A DNA stretch of 23,540 nucleotides from the NCBI GenBank assembly GCA_047638695.1, contig JBLINY010000071.1, positions 1 to 23,540 on the forward strand. The letters are read 5' to 3'. The stretch comes from JAHECQ01 sp047638695. Its GTDB lineage: Bacteria; Actinomycetota; Acidimicrobiia; Acidimicrobiales; SZUA-35. Shown in pieces: positions 1 to 7,852 of the stretch. Position 1 is the first letter of the stretch. Every line of letters starts with the position of its first letter. Under the pieces are notes generated by a model. That model did not search any database. It was not told where the DNA came from and saw only the letters and a list, made by a program, of their open reading frames with translations. A program made the position numbers and the translations under genes.

Positions 1-73
1 AGATCCCGACGATGTCGCGGATCTTGTCGATGAGAAGCGGGTCGGGCGAAATCTTGAACTCGTCGATGACGTG
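1..73 (-). pseudogene. IS630-family transposase fragment (runs off left edge)
   Basis: On the minus strand this reads HVIDEFKISPDP followed by LLIDKIRDIVGI, in a frame different from the lipoprotein gene it abuts. The pattern F-K-[IL]-S-x-D-P ... K-[IV]-R-D-[IV]-V-G is what I recall from the middle of IS630-family DDE transposases, just before the first catalytic Asp region. Only 24 codons are visible, so the call rests on one short motif. The reading frame is open to the window edge. It probably marks an insertion that removed the 3' end of the adjacent lipoprotein gene. Confidence 0.45.
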
Positions 74-450
74 TGGTGACTGCCGGTCTCGTTGGTCGCG
101 AAGGTGTTGTCGACCGTGACCAACCGCTGAACCGCGTCGGCTTCAAGTCCGGCAAGACCCGGATCATCGAGCACACCTTCATCGGCAACGGTGCCTTCGG
201 GTCCGGTTTCGGTTTCGACGCCGGCCGCGGTGACCATCCCGTCATCCACCTCGAACGTGACCCTCCCCTCAACCAGGGAGGCGTCCATAGCGAAGAACTC
301 CTCACCATTCCGGCCGATGCGCCACGACCGCCCCTCGGACTCCGCCAACGCAACGGCCTCATCGCCGTCAGCAGCCTCGGCATCGGCGCCGCTGTCGCCA
401 CACGATACGGCCATCAACCCGACGACCAACAGCACAGCCAACCAGCGCAT
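74..450 (-). CDS. Small secreted lipoprotein, 3' end lost
   Basis: An ATG at 450 is preceded by AAGGGGG, a good ribosome binding site. The product starts with a hydrophobic signal segment (MRWLAVLLVVGLMAVSCGDS), with a lipobox-like AVSC and probable lipidation at Cys17, then an acidic Ala/Asp/Glu-rich stretch and a compact region with SWRIGRNGEEFFAMDASLVEG. About 125 residues look coherent. After roughly position 75 the frame turns into low-complexity Ser/Thr/Arg, while a second frame reads as IS630 transposase, so the natural C-terminus is missing. It lies 40 bp downstream of another lipoprotein gene on the same strand and is probably co-transcribed with it. The function is unknown. Confidence 0.5.
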
Positions 451-489
451 CAAGCCCCCTTAGCGTTCGAACCGTCATCGTGACCTCGC

Positions 490-1086
490 TCAACTCGCCG
501 TGGCATCTACAACGAGGATCCCGTCGACAAGCTCGCCGAGAACCGTGATCTCGTCTTCGGTGTAGGTCAGCCCGTCGTGGATGATCACTGCGTCACCGAT
601 CGGTCCAAGGTCGAGGCCCTCAACTGGCAGCAGCGGACCGCCGCAGATGTAGCGCTCACCGCCACCGGTCAACGATTCGCGCAGGGCCGAACCAGCGCCC
701 TCGTCGTAGAGATGGCCCTTGACCGCCAGCACACCGGTGGCGTCAGTGCCCAGCGCCTCCGACACGGTCAGCCCGCCGTCGACGGTCATACCCGACGATG
801 AGTCCACCTCACTACCACCGTCGCTGGTTTCTGGTTCGGACCTACCGGAACCCGCACCCGCATCCCCATCGACCACACTGGTGTCATCACAATCAGGTGC
901 ATCCTCGGCACACTGCCCCGACGCCTCAGCGCCATCCCCGTCGGCGGTGTCATCGACCTCCGAGGTAGTTGTCACATCAGAACTCCCAATAGGCTCACTG
1001 TCCCCACACCCAGCGGCCAACAATCCCACCATGACCACCACACCGATCAGCCAACACCACCGCTTCTCAATCCTCGACATCACCAT
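490..1086 (-). CDS. Predicted lipoprotein with acidic linker
   Basis: The product is 198 residues long, with a basic N-terminus (SRIEKRW), a hydrophobic core and the lipobox LAAGC followed by GDS: a type II signal peptide. Residues about 30-105 are a low-complexity Asp/Glu/Ser/Gly linker typical of cell-surface lipoproteins. The C-terminal ~90 residues look folded (VSEALGTDATGVLAVKGHLYD ... ERYICGGPLLPVEGL ... TYTEDEITVLGELVDGILVVD). I recognise no catalytic motif. GGAGGAG lies 3 nt before the ATG at 1086 and 9 nt before the ATG at 1080, so 1080 is the likelier start. The gene overlaps or abuts the broken frame upstream and is followed 40 bp later by a second lipoprotein, suggesting a small envelope operon. 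The function is unknown. Confidence 0.7.
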   Translation of the reverse strand: MVMSRIEKRWCWLIGVVVMVGLLAAGCGDSEPIGSSDVTTTSEVDDTADGDGAEASGQCAEDAPDCDDTSVVDGDAGAGSGRSEPETSDGGSEVDSSSGMTVDGGLTVSEALGTDATGVLAVKGHLYDEGAGSALRESLTGGGERYICGGPLLPVEGLDLGPIGDAVIIHDGLTYTEDEITVLGELVDGILVVDATAS

Positions 1087-1390
1087 CTACTCCTCCAGCA
1101 CCGCCCACAGGCGGAACTCTCGTTTGGAAGGTGAGACGAACGGCACTGCTGTGTGGTTCCCCGTCACCCCCGGGGACCACGAAAAGCTTGACCTCGAAGA
1201 TCTCACCATCAACAGAGGCCAACGTCCCATCAACCCGCCGGTGGCCATCAGCGGATACCGGTGTCATAGACCAGATCGACGACATCTCCGCCGCCGATCA
1301 CGGTCACCCCGACGGGGGGATACCCATCAGCTGCACATCCCCGACCCCGACCTCGATCTCGACGCGATATCGACGGTCAATATCGGTGAT
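1083..1390 (-). pseudogene. Frame-broken small gene upstream of lipoprotein pair
   Basis: No single frame is open here, but successive minus-strand frames give protein-like pieces in order: VISITDIDRRYRVEIEVGVG, then VTVIGGGDVVDLVYDTG, then VDGTLASVDGEIFEVKLFVV, then KREFRLWAVLEE ending in TAG immediately before the lipoprotein ATG. The pieces join if two or three single-base shifts are allowed. This points to a decayed gene, or to sequencing errors, at the head of the lipoprotein operon. I do not recognise the family. Confidence 0.3.
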
Positions 1391-1671
1391 TGAAATGACC
1401 TCTGTGCCTGTCCGCGGATGATGCCGTGGAGCGGCTTCTGCGAGCTGCTGGCGTCTTTATGTTCAGAACGGCACACGCCACGCACGGCGAAACAAGTCTG
1501 ACTAGATAACCAGAATGGCGATCGTGCTGATGGGTGCCGACCCCGCCCCATGGCAGCGCCCAGATCACCTCCTAACCGGCCGCCAGCGCAGCGCGCAATC
1601 CGCTTCTTGAGTGCCCGGCGCCGGCCTTTGGGGGCACCCCGTGACGCCTGACGAATGGCGCGATAAACCTG

Positions 1672-2202
1672 ATGTCGATGGCAACCGAGCACACCGTGTT
1701 GTTCAGCGCTGACGCAATTGCTGACAAGGTCAGCGAGCTGGCGGGCCTCGTCGACCGCGACTATGGCGACGATGGGTTGGTCGTGGTCGTGGTGATGAAG
1801 GGAGCGGCTATCTTTGCCGCGGATCTCGTCCGGGCGATGAGCACCGAAATCGAGCTGACTTATCTGACCGCTTCTTCGTACGTGGACGGCTTCGCTCCGG
1901 GGGAGTCCCTGAACCTTCGAGGCGAACTCGACGTCGCTATCAAAGGGCGCGACGTCTTGATCGTGGATGACATCATCGACACTGGACGCACACTCAACGA
2001 GCTTTCTGCGCTGGTCGCAGCGGACAAACCCCGCAGTGTCGCCACGGCTGCGCTCGTAAACAAAACCAGTCGGCGTTCACCCGGCACTGAGGCCGACTAC
2101 TACGGCTTCGAGATCGGCGACGAGTTCATCTACGGCTACGGTCTCGACTGGGACGAACGCTACCGAGACCTGCCCTTCATCGCCCTGGCCAACCCGTCGT
2201 AG
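1672..2202 (+). CDS. hpt: Hypoxanthine phosphoribosyltransferase
   Basis: This purine-salvage enzyme transfers the phosphoribosyl group of PRPP to hypoxanthine (often also guanine), giving IMP/GMP in the cytosol. The 176-residue product has the usual length. Seen in the sequence: the VVVVMKGAAIFAADL loop (residues ~37-52), the SSYVDG flexible loop (~68-73), the PRPP-binding motif VLIVDDIIDTGRTL (95-108), and the C-terminal FIYGYGLDWDERYRDLPFI segment that shapes the base pocket. ATG codons at 1672 and 1678 are both possible; neither has a clear Shine-Dalgarno sequence. The gene stands alone, with unassigned DNA on both sides (1393-1671 and 2203-2470), and is intact although its neighbourhood is decayed. 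Confidence 0.95.
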   Translation: MSMATEHTVLFSADAIADKVSELAGLVDRDYGDDGLVVVVVMKGAAIFAADLVRAMSTEIELTYLTASSYVDGFAPGESLNLRGELDVAIKGRDVLIVDDIIDTGRTLNELSALVAADKPRSVATAALVNKTSRRSPGTEADYYGFEIGDEFIYGYGLDWDERYRDLPFIALANPS

Positions 2203-2470
2203 GATCCTGCTCAGTGAGGGAACGCAGGTACCGATCGGCCTACAACCTCGCTGTCGCTGTCGCTGACACGATCAACGGCGACAACTTCTTGCCGGTGGTG
2301 TTCATTGATAACCTCCACATGACTCACCACACCGAGATAGGCCCGAGACAAGTTAGAAAACAAAGCATCAACAGATCGAGGCTGTGGACCTTGGCGTTTT
2401 CAGTCTTCAATGCTTGCTCTGTGGCGCGCTGGTGAATCTTCGCGCTCTTCCGCGTACCGGTCTTCTGTCT

Positions 2471-3043
2471 TCACAGCCTCACCGGCGTCAGCCGGTCCAT
2501 GAACGACCTCGTAAACCGGCTCTCAGGCTGCTCGGGACCGTTCACTGGCACCGACCCGTCGGCCCGGTCCACCCGCTCGATCGTGATGAACGCCTCCGGG
2601 GCGTGCTCGACCAGGATCTCGCGGACCTCGGGCACCCGCTTGCGCCGAACCACCGTGAAGCTGACCTCAACCGGCCCCTTCTGCCCCGAGCCCTCAATGC
2701 GAGTAACCCGGATGCCACGATCCCGCAGCAGCGTCGCGACGCAGACCGATGGGTCCGGATTGATCACGCGGATCATGCGCAGCCCGAAGGCCATCTTGTC
2801 CTCAACCGTCATGCCGACGAGGATGCCGGTCGCGTAGCCCCCCGCGTACCCAACGACGGCGAGCGGCTCGGAGAGGTTTTGCATCACGCCGCCGACGGCG
2901 AGCACCCAGATCAGCACCTCGAAGAAACCGAGCACGACCGAGAGTCGGCGGTACCCCGAGACAACGAAGACCGTGCGCAAGGTCCCGATGGAGACGTCGC
3001 AGATGCGGGCGAGAAAGATCAGGATGGGGATGTACCACAGCAT
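2471..3043 (-). CDS. UPF0316 membrane protein (DUF5698/DUF2179)
   Basis: The product is a 190-residue integral membrane protein. The N-terminal half has about three hydrophobic segments (MLWYIPILIFLARICDVSIG; SVVLGFFEVLIWVLAVGGVM; VVGYAGGYATGILVGM), containing the family motif R-x-x-D-V-S-x-G-T-[LI]-R (here RICDVSIGTLR). The C-terminal half is a soluble DUF2179-like domain (VTRIEGSGQKGPVEVSFTVVRRKRVPEVREIL). The frame is open further upstream, but that extension is basic and low in complexity; the ATG at 3043 has GGAG about 7 nt before it and gives the usual family length, so I chose it. The biochemical function of UPF0316 proteins is not known to me. The 5' flank is the decayed IS1380 region. 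Confidence 0.85.
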   Translation of the reverse strand: MLWYIPILIFLARICDVSIGTLRTVFVVSGYRRLSVVLGFFEVLIWVLAVGGVMQNLSEPLAVVGYAGGYATGILVGMTVEDKMAFGLRMIRVINPDPSVCVATLLRDRGIRVTRIEGSGQKGPVEVSFTVVRRKRVPEVREILVEHAPEAFITIERVDRADGSVPVNGPEQPESRFTRSFMDRLTPVRL

Positions 3044-3466
3044 GGCGGGCTCCGGGGCGCTCGGCAGGACGGCGGGAACGTGGGGCCAGCGGACGATAGC
3101 CTTGGCGTCCGGTGATGCGTCACGAGCAAGGCCGTATTGTGGCGAGGACGGTGGTCGCTGCTGGTGGGAAAGCGGGTGTGTCGCGGGCCATGTCGCCTGG
3201 TGCGAGCGGCTCGAAAGGCTTGCGGTAGCCGCCTGGCCAATCCGGCTCGAACGACACCCGGCACCCCGGGTCTTCATAGCGATGCAGAGTTTTCTGCGGA
3301 CGAGGTCTCGTCCGAGGCGAGCCCGCCGATCGTCGGGTTGTCGCACGCTACGTTCACATGCAACGCGCGCGCCCCGACGCGCGAGTCGACACCGTTTCCG
3401 TTAGGTTCGACTTCGCTGCGCCCCGGCCCGATCCCTACCTCCGACAAAAACACCAACATGGTCGTC
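3044..3466. other. Non-coding or decayed stretch between UPF0316 gene and IS1380 remnant
   Basis: Several frames are open because of the high GC content, but none gives a recognisable protein. The right part may be badly decayed IS1380 sequence. The promoter of the leftward UPF0316 gene should lie at its left end. One strong hairpin (3297-3314) is listed separately. Confidence 0.4.
3297..3314. repeat. Perfect inverted repeat, 8-bp arms
   Basis: CGGACGAG-GT-CTCGTCCG is a perfect 8+2+8 palindrome. No T-tract follows on either strand, so it is not a canonical terminator. It may be an operator or a leftover of an insertion-sequence end. The role is unknown. Confidence 0.4.
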
Positions 3467-3650
3467 GCCGCCGACCCTTTCCACCGTGAGCACGCTGTGG
3501 TCGAACTCGCGATCCGCGACCTCAAGGAAGGATCCCCGGCTCGAGCGCATCCCGCCCGGTCACTACCACGCCAACGCCGCCTGGCTTGTCTGCGCGGAGT
3601 TGGCACACAACCTCGGGATCTGGATCGGACTGCTCGCCGGGCAGCTCTTC
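3467..3650 (+). pseudogene. IS1380-family transposase, C-terminal remnant
   Basis: The frame first reads VVAADPFHREHAVVELAIRD then LKEG. After a one-base shift near GGATCC (~3530) it continues LERIPPGHYHANAAWLVCAE and LAHNLGIWIGLLAGQ. The motif H-R-x-H-A-V-V-E-L-A-I-R-D-L-K-E-G ... N-A-A-W-L-x-C-A-x-L-A-H-N-L is characteristic of the C-terminal part of IS1380 (DDE group 1) transposases. Only ~60 codons survive, with a frameshift and no N-terminal catalytic region, so it cannot be active. Its right edge runs straight into the truncated rimK-like gene; insertion followed by deletion probably removed the rimK 5' end. Confidence 0.75.
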
Positions 3651-3657
3651 CCGCGAT

Positions 3658-4471
3658 CAAGATGGTCCGTGGCGCTCCCATCATCATCAAGCTTCTCGAG
3701 GGGACTCAGGGCATCGGAGTCATCCTGGCCCCTGACGCCAAGATTGCCGAAGCCATCATCGAAACGCTCCAAACGACAGGCACCAACGTCTTACTCCAAC
3801 GATTCGTGGCCGAAAGCAAAGGCAAAGACATCCGAGCACTGGTCGTAGGAGATCGAGTCGTAGCGGCGATGCGTCGGATCGCCCAGGGCGACGCGGTTCG
3901 AAGCAATGTCCACAGCGGTGGACACGCCGAATCGATCGACATCACCCCTGAGTAAGAGCAGATGGGTGTTCGGGCCGCCCAGATCATGGGACTCCGTGTC
4001 GCCGGCGTCGACATGCTCGAGGGCGAGAGCGGGCCTCTCATCATCGAGGTCAACTCCTCCCCCGGTCTGGAAGGAATCGAAACGGCGACTGACCTGGATG
4101 TCGCCGGTTCGATTATTGACTACCTCGACAATCAGGTCGCCTTCCCCGAACTCGACGTCCGCCAACGGCTCTCCGTCAGCACCGGCTACGGGGTCGCCGA
4201 ACTCCTCATCCGAACCGACTCGGAGTACGTCGGGCAAACTATCGACGCCTCCGGTCTACGGGAAAAGGACATCACCGTGCTCTCATTGCACCGGGACACC
4301 AATGTGATACCCAACCCGCGGAACTCCCGCGTGCTCGAAGGGAACGATCGGCTGCTGTGCTTCGGCAACCTCGAACAGATGCGGGCCCTCATCCCGGCTC
4401 GCCGCAAACGACGGGCCAAGGTACGTGTCTTGCCGGACGAACCTCTCACCGCCGAACACACCGAAACCTGA
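3658..4471 (+). pseudogene. RimK-type ATP-grasp ligase fused to an RCK_C domain; 5'-truncated with internal TAA
   Basis: The frame reads IIIKLLEGTQGIGVILA, QRFVAESKGKDIRALVVGD and VAGVDMLEGESGPLIIEVNS then SPGLEGIE: the ATP-binding and Mg-binding core of RimK-like glutamate ligases, which add glutamate to protein or coenzyme substrates. The normal N-terminal ~130 residues are absent; sequence upstream is IS1380. Codon 3953-3955 is TAA in an otherwise continuous frame (TPE-stop-EQMGVRAAQIMG). After the ATP-grasp core, RQRLSVSTGYGVAELLIRTD ... LREKDITVLSLHRD ... NDRLLCFGNLEQMRALIP resembles the TrkA C-terminal (RCK_C) ligand-binding domain. An ATP-grasp/RCK_C fusion suggests ligand control of the ligase; that is inference. 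Two lesions make this copy non-functional. Confidence 0.8.
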
Positions 4472-5363
4472 CATCTTGAACGCAAGCGTCGTTAGCGGAT
4501 GCATCGGTTGATCGTGAACACCGGGCTCCGACCCTGCGGAGGTGCCGACGGGGAGCCGACTTATCTCCAACCGCAATCCTTCAGAGCTAATTGTCGCGAA
4601 ACGTAACCCTTCCGGACACCTGCCGCTACCAAGTCTGCGCAGCGGAACCCACCTCTGTCGGCCATGGCAACCGGATCGCCAAACGGCAGCCAACGGCGCT
4701 GGCGAGCGCTCGTGCGGCCCGTGAGCGGGTCAGCTGGCCAAGACCCCATGAAGCGCAGCCACCGGCATGAGAACGGCACGCTTCATGACGCCCAAGTAGC
4801 TGAACCCACTCGGTACCGCCGGCCGTGCTCGGCTCGTTCGCGAGCGATGTATGCCGTTAGCGGACGCCACCGAAGCGGACCGCAACCCGCTCATTTCGAC
4901 ACCGACCGGGAGAACAGGCCAAAAACACCGCAGCGTCCGTTTCGACCCACCTCTCCCCGGAACCAGACGCACCCTGCAACCAACGAAAAAATAGAGACAC
5001 ATCTGGAGGAGAGGGCCTTCACTATCCGTTTGGCGGCCCCGAGGACGACGACAGCAATGCGGCGATTCGGGCTCCTCGATGCTAGTCCGGACACCGGAGT
5101 CCGGCTGCCAAACGGACCGCAGGGTCCCTGCGCAACCCCATCTCAATCCAGATGCGTCAATACATACCGTTTCTCCTGGTCACAGAAGCGAGGGTACGTT
5201 GCAGGGTGCGTCAGCGAAGCAGCCTGGGTGCGTTGGATCCGCTGTCATCAGCGGTGTTGTGGCCGCCCCGGCCCCAAGATCGGCAGCTCGTTCGGTTCCA
5301 CCCGGCCCACATCGAGCAATCAGTCAGCAGAAATCGAGTCGATCAAGTCAGCGCCCGCTGAAC
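4472..5363. other. Gene-poor gap left of integrase B
   Basis: I see no credible gene on either strand; open frames here have biased, Arg/Pro-rich translations. The outer (left) end of the element carrying integrase B should fall in or left of this stretch, but I find neither the 17-bp core inverted repeat nor the TAGGGAC arm motif in it. A short sequence, GTTAGCGGAtGC, recurs imperfectly near 4490 and 4856. One inverted repeat (4747-4787) is listed separately. Confidence 0.4.
4747..4787. repeat. Inverted repeat with 9-bp arms
   Basis: CATGAAGCG (4747-4755) and CGCTTCATG (4779-4787) are perfect reverse complements separated by 23 nt. There is no T-tract. The role is unknown; it could be a decayed recombination or transcription-factor site. 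Confidence 0.35.
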
Positions 5364-6447
5364 TCAGCCGTCGAGAACCTGTCCCAGTCGGGCTGCGAGC
5401 GCGGTGTCCGCTGACTCGGCGGCGCGCGCATAGACCCGCTGCGTCATCGAAGGGTCCGCGTGCCCGAGACGGTTCGCCACCGTCCGCACGTCGGCGCCGT
5501 TCGCTATGGCACTCGTCGCCGACCAGTGTCGCAGATCGTGCAGCCGCCACTTCTTGTCGATCCTTGAAGCATCCCGCACGCGCTTTCCACCACCAGCCGA
5601 TCCGATCCGGATTCGGTGGCTCGACGTCGGGGCTGAACATCCATGTCGTCACACCAGCCCACTCGTCGGCCATCGACATCACCAGCTCGAGGGTTGGAGC
5701 CGACAACGCCACTGCTCGCCGACTTCCGGTCTTCGTTGCCTCGACACGCTTCCGAGGTCCATCGTCGTCACGCTTCGCCACGATGACCTGACGATCAATC
5801 ACCAGCCGATCGTCGACCAACGCATCCCAACGCAGCGCAGCAAGCTCGCTTCGTCGAGCGCCGGTCTCCGCTGCCAGCCGCATCGCCAGATGGCACCACT
5901 CGTTGATACCAGCAGCAGCCTCGATCACGGCTCGCATACCAGCGTCGGTCATCGCTTGGCGCTGGATGCGTTCGGGTCGCTTGATCGGAGCGTTCGAGGC
6001 CGGGTTCACCGCAATCCACTCCCAGCGAACCGCTTGCTGCAACGCGGCCCGCAACACCGAGTGACGATTTCGAATCGCCGCCTCACCAACACCGGCTTCA
6101 CGAGAGCGAGCCACCCACCGATCGATGTCACTCACCTTCAGCTTCGAGACCTTCTTGTCACCAATCAGATCCTCCTTGATCTTGTTCGATCGAGAGATGT
6201 ACTCGCGGAACGTGTACGCCGCCCACCCGGCCGACTTCACCAGGATCCATTCATCCAGCAGATCGCAGACCTTCTGCGACCCGGTCGGAGCCGGCGGATT
6301 CAGAGTCAGCTTCGCTGCCTCACGCTCGGCATCCCGCTTCGATCCGCGCACCCTTTTGGACACCTGTTTCGGTTGCCCAGACAGGTCGCGACCGGAGAAG
6401 ACCCGCACCTCCCAGATCCGCTCGCCCCGCTTGCGAATGGTCGCCAT
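5364..6447 (-). pseudogene. Tyrosine recombinase/integrase B, frameshifted
   Basis: This phage-type integrase has an N-terminal arm-binding domain (MATIRKRGERIWEVRVFSGR), a SAM-like core-binding domain (LLDEWILVKSAGW ... VSDIDRWVARSRE) and a C-terminal catalytic domain. Catalytic residues: Arg in ETGARRSELAALRW, Lys in EATKTGSRRAV, His/Arg in LHDLRHWSAT, His in LGHADPS and the nucleophile Tyr in RVYARAAES. The frame shifts at an A-tract (5584-5586 on the plus strand): three A's where integrase A has two, between WWW-K and RVRDAS. Removing one base gives 360 residues, exactly the length of integrase A, so this is a single insertion or a base-call error. The start at 6447 is ATG. It lies beside ACAD-tail copy 4, as integrase A lies beside copy 1. 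Confidence 0.88.
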
Positions 6448-6480
6448 GAGATGACCGTAGGTGAAGTTGGCTCAGAAAAG

Positions 6481-6499
6481 TAGGGATAAAAGTAGGGAT
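6481..6499 (+). repeat. Left-arm integrase-binding motif pair, copy at integrase B
   Basis: TAGGGATAAAAGTAGGGAT is a direct repeat of TAGGGAT separated by five bases. It starts 33 bp upstream of the integrase B start codon and ends 141 bp before the 17-bp core at 6641. The same motif at the same 141-bp distance occurs beside integrase A. The geometry resembles arm-type sites bound by the N-terminal domain of lambda-like integrases (inference). Confidence 0.7.
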
Positions 6500-6578
6500 A
6501 GCCGCGTTCAGCGTTTGAGTTTCACTCTGTGTTCTCGAGCTCTAGAAATCATCTGAGGGTATGTTTTCCCTGGTAGAG

Positions 6579-6660
6579 CTACTGAATCCGTACGCCGGAG
6601 ATCGCCCGACTGATCACCAGCTGCTGAATCTGCTCGGTTCCTTCGAAGATGTCGAAGGTC
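6579..6660 (-). repeat. ACAD 3'-end copy 4 (att site)
   Basis: On the minus strand this encodes the ACAD C-terminus (FDIFEGTEQIQ ... SRAISGVRIQ, stop). Compared with the resident gene it has about eight base changes, all synonymous, including TCC to AGT for one serine. The 17-bp core inverted repeat is at 6641-6657. To its right the sequence leaves the ACAD gene and becomes the shared right arm also seen after copies 2 and 3. Confidence 0.9.
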
Positions 6661-6764
6661 CTCTCCGACTGTCCAGCCAGTGACGTTCCGTGCCGCCGAC
6701 CAGGTAATACTTGCATTCGGCGTCCATCCCGTGACCCGGGATCGCATGCCGTGCCACTGGTTTC

Positions 6765-6783
6765 TAGGGACAAAACTAGGGAC
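6765..6783 (+). repeat. Right-arm motif pair after copy 4
   Basis: TAGGGACAAAACTAGGGAC is a direct repeat of TAGGGAC. It begins 107 bp after the core at 6641-6657. The ~107 bp between core and motif is clearly similar after copies 2, 3 and 4, including CCAGCCAGTGACGTT and GTGCCGCCGACCAGG. Confidence 0.75.
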
Positions 6784-6849
6784 AGATTTCCGTGCCCGCC
6801 GGAAACCTTCGTTGGACAGCCGACGCCCAGCAGACGTCGCCGGCAACCC

Positions 6850-7155
6850 TCAACCAGCCAGCTCCAGGTCGACACTGATGGCCATACCAAGCGCGTCGGC
6901 CACGCGCTGCAGCGTCGTGAGCGTCGACCCGACACCGCCGGCTTCGAGCCGGGCAACCGCCGCCTGACTCGTCCCCATGCGGACAGCAAGTTCTCGCTGA
7001 CTGAGCCCGGCGGCTTCGCGCGCATCGCGCACCTTCTCGCCGAACTCCAAAGCCAGACGAACAGCCGCGTACGTCTCGTCGAACTCGGCACGCTCGTCCA
7101 CCCCCACGCTTGCGAGCCGCTCCGTCTTCATCTGCTGCAGGGTCTTGCGGGTCAT
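6850..7155 (-). CDS. higA: HigA-type XRE antitoxin
   Basis: The 101-residue product has a helix-turn-helix at residues 51-71 (LSQRELAVRMGTSQAAVARL) and a conserved C-terminal helix-strand (LTTLQRVADALGMAISVDLE). The N-terminal ~35 residues look helical (VGVDERAEFDETYAAVRLAL), typical of antitoxins encoded after a RelE/HigB-like toxin. Known role of the family: bind and neutralise the toxin and repress the shared promoter. Its ATG overlaps the toxin stop codon (ATGA), so translation is coupled. It is intact while its toxin partner is frameshifted. It is the downstream gene of the only operon in element 3. Confidence 0.85.
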   Translation of the reverse strand: MTRKTLQQMKTERLASVGVDERAEFDETYAAVRLALEFGEKVRDAREAAGLSQRELAVRMGTSQAAVARLEAGGVGSTLTTLQRVADALGMAISVDLELAG

Positions 7156-7494
7156 GAATCCTCCTCGGCGGTGTGTCCTTCAGCAATGCACCGCACCATC
7201 GCTTTTCGAGCACGCCGAACCTCGACCCGCTCGTTGTTCCGCTGCTTGCGGAACACTGTCAACAACACAATCCGTCTATCCGAACCGAAGAAATACGTGA
7301 TGCGCCTGGCCGTTCGACCGAGATCGAAACGCAACTCGACCAGACCATCCCCGAGTGAACGGGGACGCAGGCATCCGCAATCCGCTCCCCCGCTCAGCCA
7401 GACGATCCAGATGAGCGAGCACCAAAGCGAACTCCTTCACCGACAGATCGTCCAGCCACGGCTCGACCTCAGGTTCCAACTCGACAGACCACAT
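7152..7494 (-). pseudogene. higB: HigB/RelE-type toxin, frameshifted by one base
   Basis: The first frame reads MWSVELEPEVEPWLDDLSVK ... RLAERGSGLRMPAS; the second continues SLGDGLVELRFDLGRTARRI, TYFFGSDRRIVLLTVFRKQR and ARKAMVRC. Together they form a complete ~113-residue HigB (phage Gp49-like) toxin, a ribosome-dependent mRNA endonuclease family with the hallmark L-x-E-L-R-F and R-I-x-Y-F...LL-x-x-F-x-K-[KQ] segments. The frames join if one base is removed from the run of four at 7361-7364 (GGGG on the plus strand). The total of 343 nt is one more than a multiple of three, which fits. The lesion may be an inactivating mutation or a homopolymer error. The ATG at 7494 gives the normal family start. 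The antitoxin follows with a 4-nt overlap. Confidence 0.8.
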
Positions 7495-7586
7495 GACATC
7501 AAAGATGATATCAGAGTCGCAACGACTGCCGGACGCACCCCTCACTACGAATTCATTCGAGGAGGTCGCGCCGGCCCAATTCGGAT

Positions 7587-7595
7587 GTCCCTGGG
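7587..7595 (-). repeat. Alternative left-arm motif of element 3
   Basis: GTCCCTGGG (minus strand CCCAGGGAC) ends 90 bp before the core of copy 3. The same motif sits 89 bp before the core of copy 2. It contains AGGGAC like the other arms but in inverse orientation, singly and at a different distance, so elements 2 and 3 have a left end of another type than the integrase-bearing elements. Confidence 0.5.
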
Positions 7596-7623
7596 CTCGT
7601 CAGCAAACCCCGTTCATGACGAC

Positions 7624-7705
7624 CTAGTGAATGCGCACACCAGAGATGGCTCGGGAGATGACCAGCTGCTGGATCTGCTCGGTTCCTTCGAAGATGTCGA
7701 AGATC
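7624..7705 (-). repeat. ACAD 3'-end copy 3 (att site)
   Basis: It encodes the same C-terminus as the resident ACAD gene except for a final His instead of Gln; the other five base changes are synonymous. The core inverted repeat is at 7686-7702. It is followed on the right by the shared right arm. Confidence 0.9.
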
Positions 7706-7809
7706 CTCCCTGGCCGTCCAGCCAGTGACGTTTCGTGCCGCCGACCAGGGAATACTCGCACTCGGCGTCCAGCCCGTGACTCTGGATAACCTGCCGTGCG
7801 GCCAGTTTC

Positions 7810-7828
7810 TAGGGACAAAACTAGGGAG
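7810..7828 (+). repeat. Right-arm motif pair after copy 3
   Basis: TAGGGACAAAACTAGGGAG begins 107 bp after the core at 7686-7702, the same spacing as after copy 4. Confidence 0.75.
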
Positions 7829-7852
7829 AGATCGCCAACTCACGATGCGGCG

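Larger units (their letters stand above)
5364..6657. mobile_element. Element 4: integrase-bearing element, outer end not found
   Basis: It contains integrase B, the left-arm motif pair (6481-6499) and ends on its right at the 17-bp core of ACAD-tail copy 4 (6641-6657). The left boundary given here is only the end of the integrase gene; the real boundary is unresolved and may have been deleted. Confidence 0.6.
6658..7702. mobile_element. Element 3: ~1.0-kb integrase-less unit carrying higBA
   Basis: It is bounded by the cores of copies 4 and 3. From left to right: shared right arm with the TAGGGAC motif pair (6765-6783), a HigBA-type operon on the minus strand, a TGTCCCTGGG motif (7587-7595) and ACAD-tail copy 3. 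It has no integrase or relaxase. Its layout matches element 2 although the cargo differs, so it behaves like a cassette (inference). Confidence 0.75.

Noticed and set aside
73..483. Open plus-strand frame of 136 codons
   Set aside because: It is antisense to a lipoprotein gene with a signal peptide, lipobox and ribosome binding site on the minus strand; its own translation has no recognisable features.
2214..2435. Plus-strand frame after hpt (73 codons)
   Set aside because: No ribosome binding site, domain or coherent composition; I regard 2203-2470 as intergenic.
4664..5791. Long plus-strand frame (375 codons)
   Set aside because: It runs antisense through the 3' part of integrase B and has an Arg/Pro/Ser-rich composition typical of GC-rich antisense frames.
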